Below, piece after piece: positions 10,233 to 20,800 of a stretch of 64,000 bases of DNA. How positions within the stretch are numbered: position 1 is the first letter of the stretch; every line of letters starts with the position of its first letter. Location of the stretch: NCBI RefSeq assembly GCF_027595985.1, contig NC_073305.1, positions 165,134,475-165,198,474 on the forward strand, in the 5' to 3' direction. Source of the DNA: Sorex araneus (lineage: Eukaryota; Chordata; Mammalia; Eulipotyphla; Soricidae). The translations under genes were made by a program, and so were the position numbers. The notes under the pieces were generated by a model. That model searched no databases, was not told the DNA's origin, and saw only the letters and a list, made by a program, of their open reading frames with translations.

Positions 10233-10479
10233 CCAATATATTTATTTTAGAATGTGCTCCTGCTTTGTTAAAATGCAGTGAAAGCAAAGCCTCCGAAAAT
10301 GTTTCTTGTTCTCAGATTATTCTGGGTATCCTATACAGTCTCTTAAGCTCCTCCAGACCACATTGTTCCCTCTCTTCTTGGAATTTCTAGCTATGAGGAG
10401 CTGTTTAGAAATGTGGATATATTGAATGCTAGAATTTCATCGACAAGTGGTTGTTCAATTTAAAAATCTCAGACTTTGG

Positions 10480-10656
10480 GGGCTGGAGCATAGCACAGTG
10501 GGTAAAGCGTTTGCCTTGCACGCGGCCGACCCGGGTTTGATTCCCAGCATCCCATATAGTCCCCCAAGCTCCGCCAGGAGTAATTCCTGAGTGCATGAGC
10601 CAGGAGTAACCCCTGTGCAATGCCAGGTGTGACCCAGAAAGCAAAAAAAAAAAAAA
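10480..10656 (+). mobile_element. SINE family A
   Basis: 'ggggctggagcatagcacag' through A and B boxes to 'gtgacccagaaagc' and poly(A). Confidence 0.88.
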
Positions 10657-11699
10657 ACACCAAAAAAACCCTTCAGGCTTTTAAAGAAGGCCTATTCCCA
10701 GTCCTTTTCAGGCTATTTCAGAATGTTTAAGAAACAGGAATCATGTTTCTTAAAAACAGTTTCTGTGAGGCAAATATTGTCTTGCTACCAAAGAAGATAG
10801 AAACATCACAAAAATAAGGACAATAGGCCTATATTTTATAGATGCAAAAATCCTCATTAAAACATTAGCAAGCCAAGTCCAACAATACATCATAAATATT
10901 ATATACCATGACCAAGTGGGATGCAAAGATGGGTAATATAAGCAAGTTAATCATGTAACACACCTTAAGAATATGAAAGAGTAAAGATCATAGGATTATA
11001 TAAGTCAGTAGATGCAGAGTGAGCATTTGACAAGATCCAGCACCCATTCATGATTTAAAATAACTCAATAAAATGGGGGTTGAAGAACTTTTCTCAGCAT
11101 AATTAAAGTCATTTATCATAAGCCCACAGCAAATATCATACTCAGTGGTGAAAAATTGATGTTTTTTCTCTAAGATCGGCACAAGATAAGGTTTCTCACT
11201 CTCAGAGCTAATATTTAATATAGTACTGGAAGTCTTTTCCATAGCAATTAGGCAAGAAATAGATATTAAGGGGATCAGACTGGAAAAGAAGTCAAACTCT
11301 ATCTGCAGATGACATGTTATTTTGTACTTAGAAAATCCTAACGACTCCACAAAAGAGCTTCTAGAAACAATAGATTTGTACAGTAAAGTGATACGTTACA
11401 AAATTAATGTTGAGGAATCCATGCCTTTTCTATATGTGAATAATGAAATAGAAGAGAGAGCAATTTAAAAATTAATCCCATTCACAATTGTGCCTCTGAA
11501 AATCAGGTATTTGGGAATCCGCTTAACAAAAGAAGGGACTTACATAAAGAAAATTACAAACATTGCTTACAGAAATAAAAGAGGACACAAGAAAACAGAA
11601 ACACATCCCCTGCTTCTGGATTGGAAGGATTAATATAGTCAAAATGGTAATCTTGTTCAAAGACTATAACAAAGTCAATGTAGATCATATCAAAATACC

Positions 11700-11882
11700 C
11701 ATGATAGGGACCAGAAAATAGTACAGCAGGTAAGGCACTTGCCTTGCATGCAGCAAATCCAGGTTCGAATTCTGGCACCACATACAGTATGGTCTCCCAA
11801 GCCCACCAGGAATGATCCCTGAATACAAAGCCAGAGTAAGTCCTGAGCACAGTTAGGTATGACCCCACAACTAAGGTATTCA
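11700..11882 (+). mobile_element. SINE family B inside the L1
   Basis: 'gggaccagaaaatagtacag' to 'gcacagttaggtatgacccc'. Confidence 0.75.
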
Positions 11883-12361
11883 AAAAGAATACCTAGACTT
11901 TTAAAAAATTGACTTGGATCAAATGCTATTGAAATCTATATGGAGTAATAAACCTACTTCTACCTCTACCAGCACCATCCCAAGTAGCCAGAGAAATCCT
12001 AGGGGAGCAAATGATGAAAGACTTTTCTCCCCAACTTCAAACTGTACTATAAAGCTATAGTAATCCAAACAGTGTGGTACTGGAATAAGGAAAAACTCTT
12101 AGACCAATGCAATAGAATTATGAGTCCAGAGACAGGTCATTAGATGTATGGATGGTTAATCTCTGATAAAAGAGTAAAAGGTGTGAAATGAAGCAAGGAG
12201 AGCCTCTTCAACAAATGATACTGGGAAAACCGGTCAGTCACATGAAGAAAAAAAAAACGAATTCTAATACCTTTCTAACACCATGCACAAAAGTCAAATC
12301 AAAATGAATTTAAGACCTTGATATCAAACTTGAATCCATAAATCATGTAAAGGAAATTTTA

Positions 12362-12547
12362 TTTATTATTTATTTATTTATTGCTTTTTGTGTCACACCC
12401 GGTGTTGCACAGGGGATACTCCTGCCTCATGCACTCAGTAATTACTCCTGGCGGTGCTCAGGGGACCATATGGGATGCTGGGAATCGAACCCGGGTCGGC
12501 CGCTGGCAAGGCAAATGCCCTACCCGCTGTGCTATTGCTCCAGCCCC
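12362..12547 (-). mobile_element. SINE family A inside the L1, 15-bp TSD
   Basis: Identical gtaaaggaaatttta at 12347-12361 and 12548-12562 flank a near-consensus antisense copy. Confidence 0.93.
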
Positions 12548-13060
12548 GTAAAGGAAATTTTACATAAAATACTTCGTGACACTGAATCGAGAGCTATCTT
12601 CAATTATTTAATGCCATTGGTCAAGCAAGTGGAAGCAAAGATAACAAAATGAGAGTATATCAAACTAAAAAGCTTCTGCACAGCAAAGGAAACAATTACC
12701 AGAATAAAAAGACAACCAATAGACAAGAAGAAAATATTTTCCCACTACTCACCTGATAAAGGATTGATATTCAAGATATATAAAACACTGGTAGAACTTT
12801 ACAAGGAAGAAAAAAAACAACTAGCCTCAACAAAAAATGGAAGGAAGAGATTAAAAAAAAACTGTCATATGGCAAAAAGGTAAAAAAAAGTTCTTTATCA
12901 CTTATTGTTAGGAAAATATAAATAAAAAACAGTAAGATATTAGTTCACACCAGTGAGACTGATACACATCACAAAGAACTAAATCAGCCAATGTGGGGGA
13001 AAAGGGACCTTTATTCACTGCTGGTGGGAATGGTGACTAGTTTAATCGAACCTTTTTGTT

Positions 13061-13248
13061 GTTGTTGTTTTGGGTCTTTGTTTTTTTGGTTTTGTTTTGC
13101 TTTGGGAAGGTCACACCCAGTGGTGCTCAGGGGCTACTCCTGGCTCCATGGGCAGCACTCAGCGGACCACCTGCAGTGTCAGGGATTAGGCCTGGGTCAG
13201 CCACATGCAAGGCAAGTACCCTATGCTCTGAACCATCTCTCTGAACCC
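13061..13248 (-). mobile_element. SINE family B
   Basis: (GTT)n and T-rich tail, then 'ggtcacacccagtggtgctc' to 'gcaaggcaagtaccctatgc'. Confidence 0.7.
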
Positions 13249-13599
13249 TCAGTACTCCCTCTGTTCTCCCCAAAGTAACCACTATCCTAACTTCTAACAC
13301 AGTAGTATAGAACTGTGTGTAAGTAAAACCATTCAAAACATTCTGTTGTTTCTGTCTCTTTTTTTGCTTGATGCTTTATGCATGTGACTCATCAATATTG
13401 TGGGCTTAGCAGCAGATTGTTGATGTATAATATTCAATTACTATTTTTTAAAGAGTTGGTGATAATATATTTACCCGTCTGACTGTGGATGGATGTGGGG
13501 ATTGTTTTCTGTTTGAAGCTATCTGATTTAGCTGTGAATATTTATGTTCATATATTTGGTTCATATATGCATACTTTTCTTTTAGGTCAAACAGACATC

Positions 13600-13848
13600 T
13601 TTCCTTCCTTCCTTCCTTCCTTCCTTCCTTCCTTCCTTCCTTCCTTCCTTCCTTCCTTCCTTCCTTCCTTCCTTCCTTCCTTCCTTCCTTCCTTCCTTCC
13701 TTCCTTCCTTCCTTCCCTTCGTCTTCCATCCTTCCTTCGTCTTCCTTCCTTCCTTCCTTCCTTCCTTCCTTCCTTCCTTCCTTCCTTCCTTCCTTCCTTC
13801 CTTCCTTCCTTCCTTCCTTCCTTCCTTCCTTCCTTCCTTCCTTCCTCT
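13600..13848. repeat. (TTCC)n microsatellite, ~250 bp
   Basis: Two long pure runs separated by a short imperfect part near 13716-13745. Confidence 0.95.
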
Positions 13849-13852
13849 CTTT

Positions 13853-14002
13853 CTTCAGTTTTTGGTCCACACCTGTCTGTGCTCAGAGCTTATTCCTGGC
13901 TCTGATTTCAGGGATCACTCTTGGCAGGGCTTGGGGAACCATAGGTGCCTAGTAACCATGTGCAAGGCAAGCGCTGTACTTACTATACTATTTCTCCAGC
14001 CC
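13853..14002 (-). mobile_element. SINE family B
   Basis: 'ggtccacacctgtctgtgct' to 'actatttctccagcccc'. Confidence 0.75.
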
Positions 14003-14868
14003 CTATATCTTTTCAATTTTAGAAAATGATACCAAGCACCTTTTCAAATCACTTATACCAATGTCCACTTTTACCAGAAAGTGTATGGGAGAGTTCTGGG
14101 CACTCACCAGCACAGAGCATGGTCAGCCTGTGATCACTCACAAAGCATCCCAGACTCAGCAGGAATTCAGAAATAGAAATCATTATTATTTACTGTGTTT
14201 GCTGCCATGTGTTCCGGGTGTGGGAAAGGAGAACTGCCTCAAAGCCTGCGCTGAGGGACTGGATTACTGTTGGTGCTCTTGTATAGTTCTTTCTCTTTGA
14301 GGGTGAGTTGGTCCTAGTGGCTCACATTTGACTGATAGAATGGAGCAAAAGGGATAGGCTATCCCTTCTGGAGCGGGATTCTAGTCTGTGGCGGCCCTCT
14401 TGCATCCTCTCTTGATTTTTCATTTGCTCATTCAAATGGAAGCTACTGCCCTGCGGAGAGGTCCCCAGGATAGTGAAGGAAAGGGAGGCCCTGGTCAGCT
14501 GCCAGTGAGACTGAGACCTCAGCCCCACATTCCAGGAGCATCTAATCTTGCCCATATTCTGGGCAACAGGTGTCAAATCCTGCACATCAGACTGTGGTCC
14601 TGGACAACACCTCGATGGAAGCCTCATGAGACCCCCTGAAGCAGAGGTACCAGTCACGGACTGAATTTCAGATTTTGACCACCAATGTGATTGAATTTGG
14701 AGATAGGGCCTATAAAGAAATACCGAAAGTTGAATGAGGGTGTAAGGGTAAGGCCCTAAGTCAATACAACTAGTGACCTTCCAACAGGGAGTGGGCAACG
14801 TGTGGCCATGGGCCATCCAAGGACATGTGAAATCATATGTTCTGGCCTTGGTACATGATAGGACAGAC
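14003..14868. mobile_element. Probable ancient transposon or LTR remnant, left part
   Basis: 'ggagatagggcctataaaga' and 'gggtaaggccctaagtcaat' recall a common old mammalian repeat; it resumes after the L1 at 16338. The family name is uncertain and the long minus-strand open frame here is not a gene. Confidence 0.35.
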
Positions 14869-14885
14869 ATGGCTGCTCCTCTTTG

Positions 14886-14887
14886 TT

Positions 14888-14921
<34 letters not shown>

Positions 14922-16320
14922 AATTAGAGAATCACCGTGAGGGTACAGTTACAGATTTATACACTTTTGTGCTTATACTTCCCTCATACAAAGTTTGGAA
15001 CCCATCCCTTCACCAGTGCCCGTTCTCCACCACCCGTAAACCCAGTGTCCCTCCCACCCTCCCCAATCCCATCTCCCCCCCACCCCACCCTGCCACTGTG
15101 GCAAGGCATTCCCTTCTGTTTTCTCTCTCTAATTAGCTGTTGTGGTTTGCAATAAAGGTGTTGAGTGGCCGCTGTGCTCAGTCTCTAGCCCTCATTCAGC
15201 CCGCAACTCCCTTCCCCCACATGGCCTTCGACTACAATGTAGTTGGTGATCGCTTCTCTGAGTTGACCTTTCCCCGGAACGTGAGGCCAGCCTCGAAGCC
15301 ATGGAGTGAACCTCCTGGTACTTATTTCTACAGTTCTTGGGTGTTAGTCTCCCACTCTGTTATTCTATATACCATAGATGAGTGCAATCTTTCTATGTCT
15401 GTCTCTCTCCTTCTGACTCATTTCACTCAGCATGAAACTTTTCATGCCCATCCACTTGACTACAAAATTCTTGACCTCCTTTTTTCTAACAGCTGCATAG
15501 TATTCCATTGTATAGATGTACCAAAGTTTCCTCAACCAGTCATCCGTTCTGGGGCATTCGGGTTTTTTCCAGATTCTGGCTATTGTAAACAGTGCTGCGA
15601 TGAACATACATGTGCAGATGCCATTTCGATTGTACTTTTTTGCCTCTCTGGGATATATTCCCAGCAGTGGTATTGCTGGGTCAAATGGGAATTCAATATC
15701 TAATTTTTTGAGAGTCGTCCATATTGTTTTCCAGAAGGGCTGAACCAGTCGGCATTCCCACCAGCAGTGAAGAAGGGTCCCTTTCTCCCCACATCCTCTC
15801 CAACAGCGGTTGCTTTTGTTCTTTTGGATGTGTGCTAGTCTCTGTGGTGTGAGGTGGTATCTCAAAGTTGTTTTGATCTGCATCTCTCTGATGATTAGTG
15901 ATGCAGAGCACTTTTTCATGTGCCTTTTGGCCATTCGTATTTCTTCCTTGGTAAAGTTTCTGTTCATTTCTTCGCCCCATTTTTTGATGGGGTTGGATGT
16001 TTTCTTCTTGTAGAGTTCAACCAGTGCTTTATATACCATTGATATCAACCCCTTATCTGATGGGTATTGTGTAAATATCCTTTCCCATTCTGTGGATAGT
16101 CTTTGTATTCTGGTCACTGTATCTCTTGCGGTGCAGAAGCTTTTAACCTGACACCATGCACAAAAGTCAGATCAAAATGGATTAAAGACCTCAACATTAG
16201 ACCACAAACCATAAGGTACATTGAAGACAAGGTCGGCGAAACCCTCCACGATATTGAAGATAAAGGTATCTTCAAACGTGACACGGAACTAAGCAATCTA
16301 GTAAAAACAGAGATCAACAA
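14886..16320 (-). mobile_element. L1 insertion with twin-priming inversion and 17-bp TSD
   Basis: Identical atggctgctcctctttg at 14869-14885 and 16321-16337. 14886-16148 is antisense: poly(T), 3'UTR, then ORF2 C-terminus (residues such as [15 protein letters not shown] and [16 protein letters not shown] in an uninterrupted 250-codon frame, 16117 to 15365). 16149-16320 is the immediately upstream ORF2 piece in sense orientation. Confidence 0.93.
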
Positions 16321-16337
16321 ATGGCTGCTCCTCTTTG

Positions 16338-16719
16338 ATGCCTGCGGCTGTCTACCTGTATTGTATGCCCTATGCATGACGTGATAAATACCCAAATGGC
16401 GTCTGGCAGGAAACAAGGGTCCCCATTTCTGGATGAGGAAGACAAAGTTCTCTTCCCCTTTCCCCTGCCTTTCCCTTCCTCCGTGAAAGGAAGACCCTGT
16501 GAGCACATGGTGAGAGAAGAATAGAGAACTTTCTAAAAACCAGCTCAGGCGGCAGCTTCATCTTGGACTTCCGACCTTCAGGATTGTGAGCAAACATATT
16601 TTCATGGTTCAAGACGTTCCATCTGGCGTGTCAGTTACGGGAGGCCCTGTCCATGAATATGACACGCCACTAGACTGTGTCTGGATTCCTGACCCACAAA
16701 AGCTTTGACATGGAAGGGG
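16338..16719. mobile_element. Probable ancient repeat remnant, right part
   Basis: 'gcagcttcatcttggacttc' and 'ttcaggattgtgagcaaa' look like the 3' half of the element starting before the L1. Confidence 0.35.
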
Positions 16720-16800
16720 TCTTGGTTTTTGTTTTGCTTTTGGGGGAAGGGGGTCACCCCCAGTGGTGCTTAGGGCTACTCCTGGCTCCATGGGCTTTTC
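16720..16800 (-). mobile_element. SINE family B fragment
   Basis: 'ggggtcacccccagtggtgc' and 'tactcctggctccatggg'; truncated. Confidence 0.55.
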
Positions 16801-17019
16801 TGGCTGTGAAGTATGTGGTACCCAACTTAGCAGCCAGGCTTGCTGCACGGAGGGCACGCTCATGGTCTGTTGAGCTGTGGCCTGCTCTTCCTGCCTCCCA
16901 AAGGTGGGCAAATGGAATGCTGTCTTTGAACCATTCGGATTCTTTCTAGGGTAAGGAAGTCAGTATTCCTGGCCAATAAAGAATCATTCTAGTTTCTCCG
17001 CTATTTTCCCCAAAGAGTA

Positions 17020-17123
17020 TCACTGTATCACTGTCACTGTCATCCCATTGTTCGTTGATTTACTCGAGCGGGCACCAGTAATGTCTCTATTCCTCTCAGC
17101 CCTGAGATTTTAGCAGCCTCTCA
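17020..17123 (-). mobile_element. Retroposon family D, 5'-truncated, 14-bp TSD
   Basis: Identical ttccccaaagagta at 17006-17019 and 17124-17137. Only the tail part, with 'ccctgagattttagcagcct', is present. Confidence 0.85.
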
Positions 17124-17214
17124 TTCCCCAAAGAGTAAAAAACGAAAACAGGTCTCTGGTTTGGTTTCATATGTGGGTGTAAGTAGATGAGAATATTAAG
17201 TCATAATGATTTAT

Positions 17215-17600
17215 TTATTTTTTAGGATAACTTTTTATTTATTATTTTAAATTTCAATTTTTTAAATGTAGACAAAAGTCACAACAGTTGAAACAATTCG
17301 AGTTGAACTTGATTACATAACAAAGCTCCAATATTAAAATCAATACATTTAAAAAAAATCAAATTTTTATGTGAAAATGGTTATATCTCACCATGGGATT
17401 TGTAAACCCTTGTCTGAAGGCTTACTAAGCTGTTTGTTGCTAGTTGAGCCTTGTCTATTATTGTGTTTGCTTGTTGAGTTTTCTTGGCTTCTCTGTAACT
17501 TTCCCATTTAATTTGGTGAAGCTACAGTGAGTTAGAGTTCATGAATTCCCTAGGTATATTAGTATGAATTATCTTTCGTGGAGATATCTATACATATCTA
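17215..17600 (-). mobile_element. Old L1 3'UTR
   Basis: 'ggcttactaagctgtttgtt' and 'ctagttgagccttgtct' recur at 24886-24920, marking the same element. Confidence 0.45.
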
Positions 17601-17747
17601 TGCTTATCGTTAATCTATTATAGATAAAAATAACTTGTTTTGAATTCTTGGAAGTGTCACATTGATATATTGGATATATATCTAGTTTTGCACTTAAACC
17701 AAAGTGAATCTAGGTTTATTAAAACTATTTGAATGTCCAGTTCCTAG

Positions 17748-17874
17748 GACTGGAAGAAACGAATTTGATGAAATGTCAGCTGCGGATTCTTCCAGGGAGA
17801 CCTTGGAAATGGAGAGTTTCCACACAAGGTTCAGTGCCTGGACACCTTTTTGTAACAAGTCATTAAACAGACAG
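17748..17874 (+). CDS. ECT2L: ECT2L first coding exon
   Basis: The acceptor is probably 'ttcctag' ending at 17747; AGs at 17740 and 17713 are alternatives. The donor is CAG|gtaagt. The coding part from the ATG at 17809 reads [17 protein letters not shown] and ends in phase 0. An out-of-frame ATG at 17768-17770 and an in-frame one at 17773 precede the preferred start. Confidence 0.85.
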
Positions 17875-20800
17875 GTAAGTGTTAGGTTCTGCAGGAAAAC
17901 AAATTTTACTTGGAAGATTAGTTTACTGTATTTACTGGGCCCTATATTACTTTATATGTTGCCTGCCCCCAAAAGAGGTCCTTTCATCATCCAAGACCCA
18001 ACTCCTATCTTTTTAAAATTTAATTTAATTTAAAAATTTTTTAAAAATTTGTTTTGGTTTGGGGGCCACACCTGGCTGTGCTCAGGGCTTCTGGCTCTAC
18101 TCCTAGGAACCAGGGATCACTCCTGGTGGGGTTCAGGGAACCATATGGGATGTTGAGGATTAAACCGGGTCAGCCTCCTGCAAGGCAAGTGCCCTACATT
18201 CAATATTATAGCTGTGGCCCCCTAACCTTGAAGGAGATTTAATTTCTGCCTTCCCTTCATTTGTTCCCTCAGGGAGCAAAACAGAAGCTTCCTGTAAGAG
18301 CTCTAAAGCCGGTAGGAGAAGCCGGTTGGGAATTTTTAAATGCCCAAAGAGGATGTGCTTTGGGCATTTAAAAATTTTTCTTCCTTCTGGGGCTGGAGTG
18401 ATAGCACAGCGGGTAGGGCGTTTGAATCCCAGCATCCCATATGGTCCCCTGAGCACCGCCAGAAGTAATTCCTGAGTGTAGAGCAGGAGTAACCCCTGTG
18501 CATCGCCGGGTGTGACCCAAAAAGAAAAAAAAATTTTTTTTTCTTCCTTCCCTCACCAGCACCCTCAGACTTCCAGGCCATCAGGATTGCCTTTGCCCAG
18601 CCCCCATTTTGTGGGGTTTTGGTGTGGGAGGGTTAATGTCTAATTCTCCTTATGGTTGGTTTATTTTTATTTTTTTTCTTTTTGCCTTTTGGGTCACACC
18701 GTGCGATGCTCAGGGGTTACTCCGGGCAGTGCTCGGGGACCATATGGGATGCTGGGAATCGAACCCGGGCCGTCCGCGTGCAAGGCAAAGGCCCTACCCT
18801 CTGTACTATCGCTCCATCCCTTTCGTATGTTCCTTTAATCCCCTCTTCCCCAGTTCCCCTCTGTGGTTCCTGGTGGCCTGGGATGGACCTCTGACAAGTG
18901 ACAGGCCAACAGGGAAGGCAGGCGGGTGGCCCTAGAGGCACAGGGCTCTGCCACATAAAAGAGTTCTAGAAAGCGGCGGGGGGTCCTGGGAGCTCCGCCT
19001 GGGTCAGGCTGCTTACGGGGACCGCAGGGGACGCACCCCACACAGTGGGTCTAGGTGCTGAGCAAAGCGGGCTGGAAAGCCGGGTTTGACTGGCTACGCG
19101 TGTGGTTTCCCTGGAGACATGCCAGGGACTCTCAGTTGGGGGGTGGGGGTGGGGGGCTACCGCCCTAGGATTGGTTCGAGCCCCTCCCGCTGGCCTTGCT
19201 TCCCTGGGAAACGAATGGAGCAGGAATGTGTTTCCAAGACGAGCTCTTTGGAATCTGTTTCCCGGGGCCACGGTTAAGCGCAGGTTGAAACAAGAGTCGG
19301 GATTCAGGACCTCTTTGTTTGCCAAACCTGTTTCCCGACCCCCCACCCCCCTCCGTAATTAGAGCTTCTCTGCTCGCGTCCACCTCTCTACACCTTCAGC
19401 CTCCCCCTCCAGCCCACCGGCGAGCTCAGGCTTGTCTGTTGCTCTGGAGCAAAGCCGGTTAACGTGCAGGAAGGGACCCCAGGTACCGCAGGGAAACTGC
19501 CCTGCAAACATTAGCTGTGGGGGGTGGGGTGGCCAGATGGCCACCATTGCTTAGCGACGGATACTTTCTTGAACGACACAGGCAATGTCTTTTTCCCTCC
19601 TTCTAGCTCTTTCAGGAAAGAGTTGCTCTTATAAGGCATTGGTTTGACCTCTGGACCAACAAGCAGCGTCAAGAATTCTTATTAGCGATTTTCTTACGAT
19701 GCACTAAATCTCAAATAAGGTAAATGTAGCCTTACGATGTAAAGGTCTTTGGTGCCTAAAGAAAATAAAGATGTTTTTATCCTCTTGAAAATTTGCTTAT
19801 TCTTTCCTAGAAAAAAAAAAACAAAGCTGTTGATACTTTAGGATTCATATGCAGCCTTCTGAAGCCTCCTGGGCCTTCTTTTCTTCAGGGCCGTTAATAA
19901 TGGCACATCTCATGGGTTATTTAGTTATTACTGTAATTTTTGTAAATTTTTTAAATTATAATTTTGGTAGAGGGTTACAATGGTGTTTATATTTATAGTA
20001 TTAATGTACGGAAGTTGTATCACAAAGTTACATGTACGAACACCCTCCCCCCCATTACCAAAGTGCCCAAGACCCCCCCCCACTGTCCTCATGTCACCTC
20101 TGACCCCATCTTCATTCCCCCCATTCCTGCACCCATGTCAGTTAATAAATTTTGTAACCAAGGGTTAGAGCTTGGTCACTCTTGATACTGTCTATTCCTT
20201 TATTTTGTCTCTGTCCCACAGGTGATGGACTGGTTAGTTTTTACAAAAGTTTAGTAGTTGGTTAAGCCAGTGAAATTTCATTTGTTTGTTTTGGTTTTGG
20301 GTCACAGTCCAGATGTTCAGCGCTTACTCCTGGCTGTGTGCTCAAGGATTACTCCTGGTGGGTTCGGGGAATCAGAAATGGTGTCAGGAATGAAACCAGG
20401 GTTGGCCTTGTACAAGACAAGTGCCCTACCCACTGTACTATCTCTCTTGGCCCCATCAGTGAATTTTTAACATTCTGTAAATATTGTTGATTAAAAAAAA
20501 CTAACAACACCTGTATAGAAAGGAGAACTTTATTTTCAGAGTTAAGACATAAGGCTGCCTGGAGGAAGCAGAACTGAAGCAGCGAGAACCAGCCCAACCT
20601 CACCCCCCACATGTCACTGTCACTGTCATCCCATTGCTCATCGATTTGCTCGAGCGGGCACCAGTATCGTCTCCATTGTGAGACTTATTATTACTATTTT
20701 TGGCATATTGAATACACCACAGGTAGGTTGCCAGGTTCTGCCGTGTGGGCAGGATACTCTTGGTAGATTGCCGGGCTCTTCGAGAGGGGCGGAGGAATCA

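Larger units (their letters stand above)
10765..13060 (+). mobile_element. Old L1 ORF2 fragment, broken by younger SINEs
   Basis: Sense reverse-transcriptase region ('atgaccaagtgggatgcaaa') through 'accatgcacaaaagtcaaat' to 'ttcactgctggtgggaatgg'. All frames are interrupted. Interrupted at 11700-11880 and 12362-12547. Confidence 0.75.

Noticed and set aside
13448..13905. Long Lys/Glu/Gly-rich and Pro/Ser/Phe-rich open frames on both strands
   Set aside because: They are translations of a (TTCC)n microsatellite, which lacks stop codons in several frames.
14322..14870. 182-codon minus-strand frame
   Set aside because: Lies in a probable ancient repeat, with no conserved motif or splice context.
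15365..16117. 250-codon minus-strand protein
   Set aside because: It is the L1 ORF2 C-terminus inside a 5'-inverted insertion, not a host gene.
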